Of a stretch of 64,000 bases of DNA, positions 41,958-55,743 are shown in pieces. The first letter of the stretch is position 1; the number at the start of each line of letters is the position of its first letter. A model generated the notes under the pieces. That model was not told the DNA's origin. It saw only the letters and a list, made by a program, of their open reading frames with translations, and searched no databases. The position numbers and the translations under genes are program-made. The stretch comes from Paragordius varius (Eukaryota; Nematomorpha): NCBI GenBank assembly GCA_964247055.1, contig OZ176052.1, positions 11,408,001 through 11,472,000 of the forward strand, in the 5' to 3' direction.

Positions 41958-44900
41958 TTATGCGTTTAGAACTGAAGATTCTGTCGTAACTTTATTGTTA
42001 TTATTTGTGGAGACTTGATTTTGTTCATTATTGGTACTAATTTCATCGTTTCTCCCATCATTGGTCAACATAACGGGCTTAGTATTTATATTGGAGTTCA
42101 CAACGCTATTGAAAGATTTTTTAGCAACTAAGGAAGCATCACCAAGCGGTGCATTCTTCTTATTTGAATCAGGCAAAACATCAGAGTTATTATTTTCTTT
42201 CATAAAAGTAGTGTTGGGTGGAGAGATTCTTTGAGTTTCGTTCGTATTAACAAGATTGGTAGTTTCTTGTAAACTATTAGGGTTATTATTATTATTAATA
42301 GTAAAATTAGATATATCACTCAATTGTGACAAATTTTTCTTATGTAAATCTTGTTTGATTGTATTGTTATCACCGTTTATTGATGGAAGAGGAGCGTTTA
42401 ATGTTTTAGAATTAGTACTAGGAATAATATTTGGTGAATTAGTAACGGGCTTAGGGCCAGTTATGTTTAGTTCAATTAATCGTTGAATCATATCTTGAAC
42501 ATGCTCTTTATCGGCCTATTAGAGTATATAAAATAAATAAAAAGGTAATATATTTATTATTAATGTAAACCAAATTATTAGGGTCTTAAAATTATATGAA
42601 CTATCGTTTTATGTTGCTGAACAAGAGATAAAAAAGTAAATTTGTAATATAACTTGAACTTATAAATTTTGTTATACGGGTTATACAAGAAACAACAAGG
42701 GCAATAAAGTATTGTTTTTGTTTTAGAAAATATTAGTTTTTAACAATCTATTTATGCTGATACAATTAAAATTCATAAAAAAATAATAACTTCATTAATG
42801 AATGCAAATCCAACAAGCTCTGTTGCCAATTGCAATGACGTTTCTGTCGTAATTTCGCATTGCAAATTTCGCACAATATTATTCTCCATTTTAAGTTCCA
42901 AAATCAACTAAGCGAAATAATAAACAAAAATAATATTAAATATAAAAAACTGTTACATTTAAATCTAATTTGGGAATAAAACAAATATTATGTAAAAGCT
43001 ATTCGGAAAAATAAATTTTATTTAGACAAACTTAAAAAATTTCTTTCAATTAACACCTGATATTTTGGTGTGACATTATCAGTTTCTTCACGCATTTCTA
43101 AAGTGCCATTATTTCCATTATGTTTATAGGAAAGAATGGATCCCGAAATTACTAAAATTCGATTATATTCTTTTTCTTGCTCGGATGGTGGGAGGAGATT
43201 ATCTGAAGAATGGCTCGCTTCATTATTATACTCATCTATTACGATAATGATAACATTTATGTATTATAATATAACAAAAATTTTTAGTTTTTCGACAAAA
43301 AAATGTATGACCATACGTTAAATATATTTTAAAATGTAAATTTTAATATAAAAAAAATTAAATTATTCGATATTATCGTGTCGCAATAAAAAATAATTTA
43401 CAATTAAAAGTAAAAGTGAAATTCATTTTTAACCTTATCTCCATAACTACCACCAACAAATGTATAAAATTTGATAGATTGTTTTTAAACAAAACGTTCC
43501 CACCATCCAAACTCTCAAAAGCAAATGCAAAATATATTTTACAGACCTATTTCCTCAGTGTTTGTCATAGTAGTTTCATCTACAAAAATTTCACCATCAA
43601 CATCTATATCATCGGTGTATTCCACTCTATTTTCCATCATATTATTAATATTATGAGTTGTCCCATCCCTCATTTCACACGGTTGTTGATCATTACAAGG
43701 GGGCAATAATAATATTGATTCATTGGCAAAATTTGGTTGATTAGTTTGAGTAGGCAAAGGACCATTATTGGTATTTAATGCATTTATGTTACAAAATAAG
43801 CTGTTATTCTCCAAATTTGTGAGCTGTCCTCCTGTTTGAGGTGTGGGAGTTGGAGGACACTTAAAACCATTATTATTATTACTAATCTCATATCCAGCAT
43901 TTAATAATGTGGGATCGTAATAATGTGCTTTACCATTGTTATTGTTGTTTCCATTCCCATTTAAAACCTGATGCGGAAAAAAATGTGTACTGTGTAAGTA
44001 TAAATACATTGCTAATTTTTTTTGTAAAATATTATGCGATAAAAAAACTAAAAAATGTCTTATATTAGCTAATAATATTGCTCTTTACTGTTGAATGAAT
44101 CACTAGCGATCAACACTGTATTCTTAAAAAAACAAATAATTCACAGAAAGTAAGTATATTTTTTTATGATGTTAAATAGTAGAAACCTTTTTCAAAGTAT
44201 CATTGTGATGCAAGATATTAATGCTAGGATTGGTGCCATTCATGAAGGTTTTTCCAACCATCATTTTGTTACAAGCTATTGGTGTACCGGGTCTTGTGTG
44301 TTTTCCATTTTCATGCTACAAAAATATAAATATTAACAAATGAGTAGGTAAGCTTAATAATTTTTTGTTAATCAATGATTCAATAAATTTTTAAATTTCC
44401 AAATACTTAAATAAGAAAAAATGTATTTTATTTTAATAATTATTTGTTAAACAGACCTTATTGTTACCATTGCCGTGTTTTGTTTCAATGTAATGAGCTC
44501 CATTGTTGTTATTGATATCTTGGGCAGCACATGTAATATGAGTGGTTGTTTTAAGAGATGCTTTACGAACAATAGGCGTGTTTTCTATGTTATTATATAA
44601 ATCGTAATTATTTATTTTAATGTTTCTAACGTGATGTAAAAAACGGTTTTTTTATATAAAATATAAACAAGACACCATTATTTTATATACCATTTTTTCT
44701 CCATAAAACCTATCTTAAAAAAAGAAAATAAAGCCTGTTTCGGATATTAAAAAAGAAACAATTAAGTTTTATACCATCAAGCTGTTTAGTGTACGAGGTA
44801 TGATGAGTTGATCCATTTCCAGTGCCCGTTATTGGTTGTGATGAAGATGAAATATCGAAATTAAGGTTATTTAATTCATTCGGGTTAGGTACAAAATTTT

Positions 44901-47900
44901 CACCTTCTGTAACAGTGAGAGGATTAGATTTTAGCGCAGCATTTATAAGCTGGCCATTCTTTTTGTGAGCCGTGGTGGATGTCATTGAAATACCCGAAGT
45001 TTTGCGTATGGGATTCCTATTATACATAAACATGAATATTAGAAATAATTTGATAATATTGATTCCAGATTTGTGAAATAATATAAGCTTCTTGTCCCAA
45101 TATATGTTTTAATTAATGGTTTTATATTGTTTCTTTATAACTTAAATTATATTGTCAAAATATAAGAACTTAAACTCAAAATATGTGTAAATTTTAATTA
45201 TTAGCCATAAAAAATTAATTACCTGGTGTACGTGCTAGCAAATGAGGTGAGGGGATAAAAACCATTCCTAACATCATCCAAAAGCTTTTCAATCTCGAGC
45301 GCTGAAGCCGACAATTGGGATACGGTAAAACATGATTTACGCTGCACACATCAAACAAATATATATTAACAAATAAAATTTATAAGCGAAATTACACAGA
45401 AAATAAAATTAAAAAGGCTCATGTATTTGCATATTAAATCGAACCATATATTTTAATTCTTGTTTTTTTTTCTTTATATCCAACAAAAATATTTGACTTT
45501 AAAACTCTTTATGTTTTCTAAATCTAAAGAAATAATTTATCAAGCAATTTTTTTGAAAAAAACATACTTTAACACCATTGTTTGTTGCATTTGCCATTGT
45601 TTTGTTATCTGACAAGCCGCTAAAATTATATAAATAATGATATAGGGAAGAAGGTATTAAATACAATTGAACCTTTTTTGTGAGGGGGCCGCAAAAAAAT
45701 ATCAAACGAAAAGTTATAAAATAAAAGAATAAATTATAAAAATCCAAAGAGATATGTATTTTCAAAAAAAATATAATTTAATTTTAATTTAGTAAGGCAT
45801 ATTTTATCGTCAAAATGTAAAATCACACTTCACACAACGTAAAAGTAAAAAATGTTCGGCACACAAAAAAATTTTTTAAATAAAAAATGTTTAATCATAT
45901 CAATATATATATACTTTGAACTAGATATTTTTTGATTAGAGATTTGTTCAGAGTTATCGATATTGTTTCCATTTGAACCTAAGTAAGCAATTACATGATC
46001 TGGCCCATATTTCTTATTTATTATGAGTTCTGAAACGACGTCTGCCAAATATTCTAACACATATATATATATTCATTTAAAAAAATATATGATGATTTTT
46101 CTTACAAATCAATTATTTTTTAACATCATTAAGGTATCATTCATTAGATGAATCAATAAAATTTTTAACGTATATAATATGAAATTAGTTTTTAATTTTC
46201 GATTAAGTTATTCTAATCAATATTTTAGTAATAATCCTTATTAAAGATTCAGAAATTTACTTGAATTATTGACAATACAATGAGCAGATATAAGTCTTAG
46301 TGGATGGACTTCAAACAATATGGGATGGAATAAAAGTTCTTTTGCTGTTGGTCGTTCTTTAGGATCTGGGCAAATGCAACGCTTCAAAAAATCCTATTTA
46401 AGGTTATTGAATATCATTTCTTTATCAAACTTATATATAAATTAATTTAAAATATGTGAATTTATTAATCGAGATTATTAGAAAATAATTTTCGTTGACC
46501 CACTAAAAATATAAACTCAATCAAAAAAAAACAATAAATTAATATTAAAAAATTTAACCATAAAACCCAATATATTACCATTCATCTATAATTATGTAGC
46601 TCAAATGTTAAAAAATAATTCTAAAAATGTAATTAATCACTCTTTGCAAAGGGTTTTTTATGGATTCTAAGGCATTATGAATGGTATCTTCTGTGTTTGA
46701 ACTTAAATTTTCAGATGTCCCAGTAAGTTCCAATATTCCCGTCATCTAAATAAAAATTAAGAATAAAAATAAATTAACATATAAATATGCAATATTGCAA
46801 TCATTAAATTTGCATACTTCTAATGCACACATTCCAAAAGCATATATATCAACTGCAGTGGTCAGTGGTTCTAAACCTAAAAAAAATATAAACATTGTAT
46901 GTAATGAAATATTTCTCAAAATATAAATGATAAAAAAATAGAATACAAGAATATTCTGGGGCCAAAAAATAATGATCCTTTTGATGTTCTCGACAGGTTT
47001 TTATGTTTTGATGTATGGCATCAGGTGCAACTATATATCGACATGATGATTATAGTAAAAGTTTTAAAAATAATTTTGATAATATTGAAAATGGGCTAAA
47101 TTTCAAAGCCAAAAATATAAAAATTACATTAAAAAACCCAAAAAGCAGTTTTAACAAAAAAATCAATAATCTGTTGAATTAAATTAACTAAATACCTGAT
47201 CCTATCTTAATTAAGCCATTGTGTTGAATAAAGATTGTGGCCAATCGCAAATTGCCATGGATAATTGGTGGTTCACACGAATGCAAATAACTAAAATATA
47301 TTATAATTTTAACTTATATTGACTTTAGAAAATAATAATTACAATGTAAAATAAAATTTTATGTTGGTTCGTTAAAAAGTCAAGATGTTTGGAATATTAA
47401 AATATATAAATTTAAACTATAAAAAAATTGCCTTAAAGCAGATAAGATTTGTATACACCATCTTTTCCATGCCTATATTAAATTTATTGTTTGATAAAAC
47501 TTTAAGTTGAATAGTTGCACGGTTTTTCGTAGTAGTGAGCAAAAAGCTTTTAAATGATCCAGCCATATATTCGGTTATAAATATTACACGAGGCGAATCT
47601 TGTTTGAAATCAAGCCAATATGCATGAAATTTTACTATAGTCGGATGTTTCAAAGCCGTTAAATTTTGAAAAATGGTCTTAATTTTTTCCTAAAAAATTA
47701 TTAGTGACTATACAGTACCTCTTGATCTTTAAAATTTCTTCTTTCGGAAAAACTTACCTCATTCCAAACTACTTCCATTCCTTCTTCCATATCTAAGGCT
47801 AGGTAGGCGGCATCTATACCGGGTACGTCTCTTTGTTGAACCTTAAAATTATTTTAGGATGCTACTTTTTCTTTTCGCTTTAACCACCTTCCACAAGGGC

Positions 47901-47997
47901 TTTCTTCCAATACATCGGTATCATCATCAGAATCATCGGCACTGTATTTGTGGCTTCGTTTCTGAACAATATTATTTTCTTTGGAAGAGTTTTCCAT
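41958..47997 (-). CDS. NRBP: Nuclear receptor-binding protein (NRBP) pseudokinase
   Basis: NRBP1/2 are catalytically dead WNK-related kinases that act as adaptors in trafficking and ubiquitin ligase complexes. Minus-strand exons: 47997-47866, 47841-47719, 47689-47501, 47472-47432, 47290-47196, 47030-46947, 46876-46818, 46745-46641, 46393-46261, 46053-45915, 45619-45568, 45341-45223, 45016-44775, 44584-44457, 44315-44187, 44122-44089, 44011-43547, 43235-43057, 42907-42791, 42515-41958; about 1040 residues. Seen: LEESPCGRWLKRKEK, VPGIDAAYLALDMEEGMEVV, VRVIFITEYM-type segment, IIHGNL in place of HRD and LIKIGSVAPD in place of DFG (pseudokinase marks), ERPTAKELLFHPILFEV, LEIEKLLDDVRNGFYPLTSF and LQLATELVGFAFINE. 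Human NRBP1 is 535 residues; the excess is Asn-rich insertion in the C-terminal half. Three introns are 24, 29 and 28 nt, and the fourth (47431-47291) begins with GC. Exon 44122-44089 and the start of 44011 are the least certain. Confidence 0.9.
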
Positions 47998-49499
47998 GCC
48001 AAAAATCACATATTTTACCCAACTTATATGAGTGCAAAATTTGGATAAATGCGTCTGAACTGATGCGTATATATTCACAGTGCACATATTAAAAAACATT
48101 GCCCATATGCTGTACAAATACATTAGTTTTTAATAAATGTCAGATAACATATTCAGAAAAGGCCATTATTGGTTTATAGGAATGAAAAGCGAAAAAAACC
48201 TCTAAACCAATAACATTGCTCTTTGTGGTCCATGTCAAAAGCAATATTCAATAAATGACTAGGGATGCGTCTCCCCACATTCTATTATTCTTAAGCATAG
48301 AAATCTTATGCCAGGAAAACATTTAATATCTTTGCATATCAATTTCATTATGTTGGCGGTTAATATATTTGAATTGTAGTCCAATTTATACTTAAAATTT
48401 GTGTATGATAAAACAATATTTTTAGTATAATGGCCGTACATAAAAATAAAATGATTTAAAATATTTATTATCATTATAATATTTTTGTGTTGCGTTTTTG
48501 GAGATTCTAATTTGGTTTTGGTGATTGTAACCTATAACACTAAACAACAAATTTTGACTGTTTTTAAGGGCCGTTCTCGTAAATTTAAAATTTATTTCAT
48601 TTAAAATAATTAAATCTGGAAAAAATTAAATAAACACTTAAGAATTTTTTTAATTAGGGTTTATTAATATTTTTTTCCGGATTAAATATTAAACTCAAAA
48701 TTTTCAACAAATGTTTCAGCTATAGAGCCATATATTTTATATCATTTAAAATAGCGACTGTATCATACGAATGGTATTTCAGTTAAATCAATCTCATGTA
48801 AAAATTTACCTTAGATAAGTCAAAAATTTCAGAGAATAATTTAGATCTCATATAAAATATTTTAACATAATTATTGGGGTTAAATTATTATAAAATTTAA
48901 AGAAATCTTTTAAAAAAAACTTTTGGATTGGTTTTTAATAAAATTTATTATCATCAAAATTATTTTACCTAATGGATACTAAATAGCATATTTAAAATTG
49001 TAAATTTATAACATAATGGTTATAAAAGATCAAGAATACCTTAACATATACTTTAAGTCTTTAAAACTTTGAAATTATAAGCTTCCTATAATATTTATTA
49101 GATGGTAATTTTTAAAAAGCGAAAAACTTAAAAATGGTTGGTTTGAATGTCATAAAAGCAATAATTAAGTATTTTATCAAAAAAACTTCGTGTGTTTTCA
49201 TTTTTGGACATTCATTGCCTTCTAGACAAAGTTTGAGCTATTTTCATTCATTAGTTCTAATAATATATTAATTATGGAAACCGCTCTCGATGTACAATGT
49301 TAACTATCGATGTAAAACTTTAAAAGTTTTTATTACTTTTTAGAATGATATATTATAAATGGATATTTATTAAAAATTTTATAGAAAAGCATTTTACAGT
49401 AAAATTCTGATAAAAAGGGCGTACAATCAATAAATTTAATTATACAATATCGTTTCATAACTGTCACATACATAAAACCTGCTAAAAGCACCTTAAAAT

Positions 49500-49765
49500 C
49501 TATTCAATACGAAATTCCTCGCACCCGTTGTCCTAACATAACGCTATCTGACAATTACCCATTTGCATCAATGGGGGACAAGGGCGAAACAGCCCTTTAT
49601 TAATTTCTAAGACGCTGTAAAATGGCTTGACGAATAGTTTTCCAAAAAAGATAATCGGTTTTTTTAGCATGGCATTTATATGTTGCCTGTGAGATGGGCA
49701 AAACGCTTATAGAAGCTGATGCACAATATTTTGTAAAAATAATTATTTCCTTTCAAATTACATGT
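49500..49765 (+). mobile_element. mariner transposase C-terminal fragment
   Basis: Across several frames the plus strand reads fragments of a mariner transposase end: SPDI-like and LSDNYPFASMGDK near 49530-49580, then AVKWLDE, FSKKDNRFF and HGIYMLPVRWAK near 49615-49700, then EADAQYF near 49717. These follow the family order of the third catalytic region and the C-terminus. No inverted ends were found, so it is a truncated relic, possibly of a different mariner lineage from the two other copies. Confidence 0.65.
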
Positions 49766-50244
49766 TTCTTCACCAAAAAAACGGTAAAAACTTAACACCT
49801 AATATATATAATTATCAATTCATAATTATCTAAAAATAAGATTGAGTACAAGCGCTTACGCTATTTTTTCACTTGCGTAGTCAAATAAGTCTCTAATCCT
49901 TCAACTAAATTTTAAGTTTGAATATTTTCTATAACCTATTAGGTGTTTGCGAAAAAAACCTTTTAGCAGATTTTAATTTTAATTACCACAATTTCATAAT
50001 ACCGATTTTTTTCCCTTTTGTTTAGCCACATGATAAAAATTAAAAAAAATACACATAAATAACTTAATATTTGTAACGTTGGATAAATATAATTGTAGTC
50101 TACCAGGGAGCATTCTTTTATTAATAAACGCAATGCGGAAATGCAATCATATTTTTGAATATATGCTAAATTTGACATAAATATTTTTCATAAAATTTAA
50201 ACTTCCTAAACGTTTAATTTTTAGAAAAATATTGTTGAATACTA

Positions 50245-50910
50245 CCTGTCATGATGGAAAAGGTGTAAAATCGCTTTTGTAGATGCTGAACTTTTCTATC
50301 GTTTCAGTTAATTTTAATTCGTTTACTTAATGGTGACATTATATAAAAATTGACATGAATTTGAAGACAAACGAATATTTTTATAATTTTGAGGTGATAG
50401 AAATGTTCAGCATCACGATATTATATAGAAAAAGTGTTTTTAATATCTAAAAGTGTTTTTATATCGTTTTCATCATGCCTTAAGGATGAACTACGCATCT
50501 ACAAAATTTTGCTAAAAAATAATATGTAAATGCATTTTTTTAAATTTTTTAATGTCAAACTTTAACATAAATTTAAATATTTTATCGCGCAATCCCCGCA
50601 TTGTTGCGTTTATTATAAAAGGACTAGCCCGTTTTAAAAGAGCAAAAAAATTTGGGATTTTCGGGGCTCACATATAAAAATTAAAGTAATATAAATTTGC
50701 ACTACCTTTTTTAAGTAATTTATGATATATAAACATTTAGCTTTCTTCAAAAAAAATTTATTACAAAATACCATTTTCTAACACAGAACACTTATCACAA
50801 AAGTGTAAATAACATTCTTATATCGCTTGTAAGCCCCAAAACCAAAAGGACCATGAGATTCCTGATACATTTTCTATCGAAATATATATATTTCATCAGG
50901 ATATTTTTTT
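50245..50910. mobile_element. Foldback element, copy C
   Basis: The left side has CATGATGGAAAAGGTG and GATGCTGAACTTTTCTATC. The right side has GATAGAAATGTTCAGCATCA, then GCAATCCCCGCATTGTTGCG, GATTTTCGGGGCTCACAT, and the terminus AAAAGGACCATGAGATTCCT. These blocks match copy A (16760-17545) and copy B (30121-31105). The left arm is shorter than the right, so the copy is asymmetric. Confidence 0.6.
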
Positions 50911-51601
50911 GTCTAAACTGTATTATACAGTAAGCACATTTAAGCTGTCCTATTCACATTATTGTTGACGTATGTTATAAAACAAATTGTCCATAATTTA
51001 ACAAACAATAATGTAAGATAATAAAATTGTTTAATTTCAACATTTTTTTGTTTTTAATATACACTACTGTGTTTCAATTGGCCGAAAATAATGTGAATTG
51101 GCCAATATTAATATGCATACTGTATATATGAAATATTCTGATTTATAACTTTAAAATATGTGTACATATTTTATCTTCCATTGTGAATAGAGTATTAAAT
51201 ATACAAATTTTTATGTAATTATTGTCATAGCATATTCAGCTAAGGGCAATATGATTAAACCTTAGCTATTTTTTCACTTTATACCATTATTATTCAATAA
51301 TAATATTCTTTGTTCTATTCTATATGTTATCTAGCAATATTTACTGAAAAATACCAATGTATACTTGCTTATATTGTAATTAGCTCATTCGATATCTTTG
51401 TAAAAGATACGATATTTTGTAAATTTTATTTACTCAATACCATTTATATGATTTTTGCAGACGTGGCTTCTAAGAAACTCCCGTGTAGTCTGTGAGAAAT
51501 GAATAATAATAACAAAACGAAAATATTTACATGTTAATACCTACCTATATTCAATATATTATTATTTCTCGATTTTAAACCAATTTTCATATAAACTTAT
51601 C

Positions 51602-54486
51602 ATGTTATCTAAATATATTTTATTAATTCTTTTCTTTATTCTATTGAATCGGCCATCAAACTCTCTAAGCTTCGAGAATGATTGCTTATTGGAAGAAGGT
51701 ATTTTATTTGTCTAAAATAAACGTTTATGAGTTAAAAATTCTGCTCAACTTAGTTTTTCTGGGCCAATAATTTTCTGATCAATTTTTAGAATAATAGTTT
51801 TTATGGATTTTATAATGTTGGATTAAAACATTCCAGAACCGATTTTTATTAAACAGAATTGAAAAAATTACGGTTTCTAATTGTTTTTCATTTTTTTATA
51901 AATGCTCATCTTGTTTATCAAATTATTAAAACCAAATATAATTTACTGAAAAACGTATTAATAAATAATTATACTATAATTATGTGACAAAAACTAAGCT
52001 CCCTGTAAGGTTAAAATACCAAAAAATTATCAAAAAACATTGAAATCTGATTTTAATTTTACCAGATTTTATTTAACCGCCATCGCCGTTTTGTTAAAGT
52101 CTATTATTTCCAAAAATGTCAAACGGAATTGGAAATAAAGCTAAAAAATTTGTGGAACTTTTAAACTCATTTTTCACCTTTACTGAATAATTATATAAAA
52201 AAATTTTTGTTAAATAACAAATAATATATTACATTTGCAATTTATAGAGGCAAATTTAGTATATAATGCCAATAAAAATCCTGCCATGGGTCAACCAATC
52301 CTTCCACTTATTTTACCGGAATTCTCTCAAACTGCAAATGTCATCTTTAAATTGTCTGATGGAAAGAAGAGAGAAATATATTCGATTGATCATCAACAAA
52401 TATTGGATATTTATAAAAATCTAAAAATGTCCCTTCATTTAAATGGTCCGTATTGTGTGAGTGTTAACAAAACATTGCATTACGGATTGTTGAAGCATGA
52501 AAGTAAGTTTATTGGAAAAAAAATGTGAACATTAAAATGGTTTTTTTTACCTTCATCCAAGTAATTTTTCTTAACAATTTTTATTGTATCTCATATAAGT
52601 CAGGAACTTACTCATACTGTATTTATACGTTCGAATAATTTTGGAAAAAAATTTTTAAAAAGAAAAACGCGACACATCAACGTAAGAATAAGAGGGCGTA
52701 TTTCGATTGCTCGTAATGACAGTTTTTTTCCAAATAAGGATATGATATCTGGCTTAATCCGCAGTTGATATATTTATGTATGTGTGAGGCTTTATAAAAA
52801 TACATTTATTTATCTCTATTTAATAAAATAGAAATTATAGTATGAGTAAGTATACTAGTTTTTCATTAATGATTTCCGAATAGCAAATAATGCAAAGGGC
52901 TATATAATGGGCCCATAGGTTTTTTATACCTTTTTATTGCTATATATAAGCCAATGACTATGCTTTTTGCTCTATATGCTTTTTGGCACTAGTTAATGCA
53001 AAACTCATACTGTGTTTAAAAATTAAAGGGATCTTTGCATTTTATTGTACCATATATATATATATATATATATATATGGATGTTATATGCTTCAAAAGTG
53101 TATATGGTTTTTTAATACAATAATATTTATCGCTATTTTAGCTCTACAAGAACATAAATCGGTGTCCATTGGGGACAAAATTGAACCTCTTATTAAAGAC
53201 ATTGCGCCAAATTTATTTCTAGATAATGACTTTCATTTCACTAATCTAGTAATGTTTGTAAATACACCTTGGAAATTAGATTTTACTAGATTCACGATAG
53301 AGCAATTAGTACAACAATCTTTTATTCCATTACAAAAAATTAAATATTATGTGGTAATTAAACATATTGAGGAAACAGTTTATGGAACTCAGCATTTGTT
53401 ACATAGATCTTGTGCCGATTATTATAATATAAAAACGAGCTGTAGTTTAAAACTCGTGGGAAAAAATGGAAATGGTGGGCGAAGCAATATGGTAGAGTTA
53501 ATCGATTCATTTAAAATAATATACAATGTTTCACACTTGACTGGTAACGAATCCTATTCAATTTCCATTTACGTCAATGATACCCATATAGAAGAAATAA
53601 AGTTGACGCGAAAAGGTATCTAAATTAAATGTTTAATTCCTCTCTACAAAAGTAAATCTCAAGATCAAAAATAAGACTTAAATCATGCAACTAAAAATTT
53701 TAAACCGGAGTCAAAACATTTTGACAATAAAATATTTACAACTGCTAATTTATTCTTAAAATCTTATGTGGAAATATGAGTCAAGGAATGAATTACGATA
53801 AAATAGGTGAAGTCTAGATTTAGTTTTTATAGTTTGAAAATGGATTTCCATTACGTTTGAACTGATATTTAATAAAATATGCTATGTAAATGAAACGTTG
53901 ACACACACGGTTGGATTACCTAAATTAAGAGTTAAATAAAACTCTTAAATAAATTTTAATATAAATTCACAGTTATAATAAGTATTAACTCTTTTTTATG
54001 TAAAAGATTTAAAATGATGTGTTTATTTATTTTGCTTTAACCTTTAGTGTTTGATACCTGAATTTAGCATCTAAAACAATATCCGTTGGCAATTTAAATT
54101 TCTCTAATAAAATTAAATATTTTTTTCGAATCGACCCAAGGCTAAAAACAAAAAATTTAATCATTAGTTTAATAATTTGTGCAGTTATCAAAAGAGTTTG
54201 TCCTTATGCTATATGTGGAGGATGGATGATTTTTGATTATGTATGGGTCTAAAGAAGAGAGAAATATTTTAAGAAATGCAATTAGATTTTAAGTAATTGA
54301 CATTCTGTCATCAGTTATTGTATAACTTATTTATGTTAACTTTTGCCCTAAAATTTACGCTTTTATCTCTTACGTTAAAATCATTTTACTCTTTTAGATA
54401 TGAGTCAATATCCGGGATACTTAAGTATGTATTCGATACATTAAATATATTTTTTTTCATATGTAATTATTAAGGACATCGATTAA

Positions 54487-54541
<55 letters not shown>

Positions 54542-54808
54542 TTTATCTTTTTAGAAAATAATTATCAAAACGTTAGTTATGGAAAAGACCATGGTTATTT
54601 TCGTTTCTCAGTGGATTGGCCATATGAATTGAGCGCAACTCAATTGTTAAACCATAAATTTAACCCGTATTATGTAGCTTTAGTATACCGATATGATTCC
54701 ACAAAGGTAAAAGTAGAAGTTGCAACATTAACGGAACTACCTCCTTTTATATATTTCAAATATATTCCAAAAGATATTCTTCAAAAAATTTACCTTTATC
54801 CTGCTTGA
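51602..54808 (+). CDS. Secreted or lumenal protein of unknown family
   Basis: Exons 51602-51698, 52248-52502, 53142-53615 and 54555-54808 join in consistent phase to 359 residues. I do not recognise the family. Seen: a clear signal peptide (residues 1-21, hydrophobic core ILLILFFILL, ending near NSLSFENDC), then a mixed alpha/beta-like sequence with few cysteines, possible N-glycosylation sites (NVSH, NESY, NDTH, NVSY) and no membrane segment after the signal. The C-terminus is YIPKDILQKIYLYPA. The several sequons and the signal peptide suggest an extracellular or ER-lumenal product (inference). Introns are 549, 639 and 939 nt; the last contains a TA microsatellite. No neighbour gives a functional clue. 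Confidence 0.75.
54488..54538. repeat. (TA)n microsatellite
   Basis: A run of about 50 bp of alternating TA in the last intron of the secreted-protein gene. Shorter TA tracts occur at 133-155, 4722-4737, 5812-5840, 17530-17562, 30089-30119, 31460-31482 and 53053-53078. Confidence 0.95.
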
Positions 54809-55301
54809 AAACCCAGTAAATTGTAATTCTATCTTACGAATCATAAATATATTAAATAACGATCAATTTTATTAGTGATTACACAAGCAATTATTGAATC
54901 GATTTTTATGTGATTTCATTTTTTATAGATTTTATTGCTTTGCAATTTACTTTTTGGCAATTAATAAAGACATTAAAATGATTAATACTATCATGTATAA
55001 TGGTTATTACAGTAAAAATAAATTTTGTACGCATAAAGCCTAACAAGGCGTTTAATAAGCCTATATAACAAAAATGATAAAAATTGTAGGATATATAATT
55101 AAATGGTTATTAGTTTACATACATATTTATATTTATTTAACGATAGGCCCTAATAATCAAGCCTTGAAAAATATGTTTGATTTTGGATAACTAATATTAA
55201 CGGAAATTTACTTTAAAATCCAGTGTATCAGTATAAATAACATTTGTCAGAAAAAACAGAAAACCTGACTCTTAAATAAAAGTTATTCGCATCTTTACAA
55301 A

Positions 55302-55743
55302 ATGGCAGAAGTAAAAAACATTAAAGTGGACGATTTGAAATTTTTTGGTAATTATACCGGTAACTAAATGAATAAAAATTATTTGCGATGAATTAGATTT
55401 ATATAAAAATACATATTTTATCGATTTTAACTTTGTGGATTTTGGCCATTATCCTTAGGGATTAAATAATTTTATATTGAAACAATTAAAAGATGTTGGC
55501 AACAATGAATATTTAGGGATGTTATCCTTCAACTAAAATATTAAACAATAAAATATTATGCAGAGATTATAAAACAACACTTAAGTTCCCTTTACCAAGG
55601 CTTTAAACCTGGTCGAACATCATCAAACATCTGCAACCAAAACAGGTCTGGTTTCTAGAAGTTTAATAATATCCGTGGTAATTTCTCATACAATAATTTT
55701 AATAAAACAATTAAAAACCAAAATATTGACTATTACAAATTAA
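55302..55743 (+). CDS. Possible small two-exon gene with one membrane segment
   Basis: An ATG in good context (ACAAAATGG) opens a 46-nt exon, 55302-55347 (MAEVKNIKVDDLKFF). It can be joined in phase across a 238-nt GTAATT...AAG intron to 55586-55743 (PFTKALNLVEHHQTSATKTG followed by a hydrophobic stretch, LIISVVISHTIILI). The product would be 67 residues with a single predicted helix. I recognise no family. The local base composition is more balanced than its surroundings. A GTCTGG donor inside exon 2 could lead to further exons. Low confidence. Confidence 0.3.

Larger units (their letters stand above)
47998..51601. other. Spacer between NRBP and the secreted-protein gene
   Basis: It contains the NRBP upstream region, a mariner remnant (49500-49765) and a foldback element (50245-50910). 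A 71-codon minus-strand frame at 48259-48474 has no recognised domain. The rest is AT-rich without supported exons. Confidence 0.5.

Noticed and set aside
43416-43709. 97-codon plus-strand frame opposite NRBP exons
   Set aside because: It overlaps NRBP coding sequence and intron on the other strand and resembles no family.
47690-47757. Apparent 13-residue deletion in the NRBP pseudokinase, using the strong GTAAGT at 47757 as donor
   Set aside because: Reading through gives VSFSERRNFKDQE, which matches the expected NRBP sequence, and leaves a 29-nt intron. The GTAAGT is inside coding sequence.
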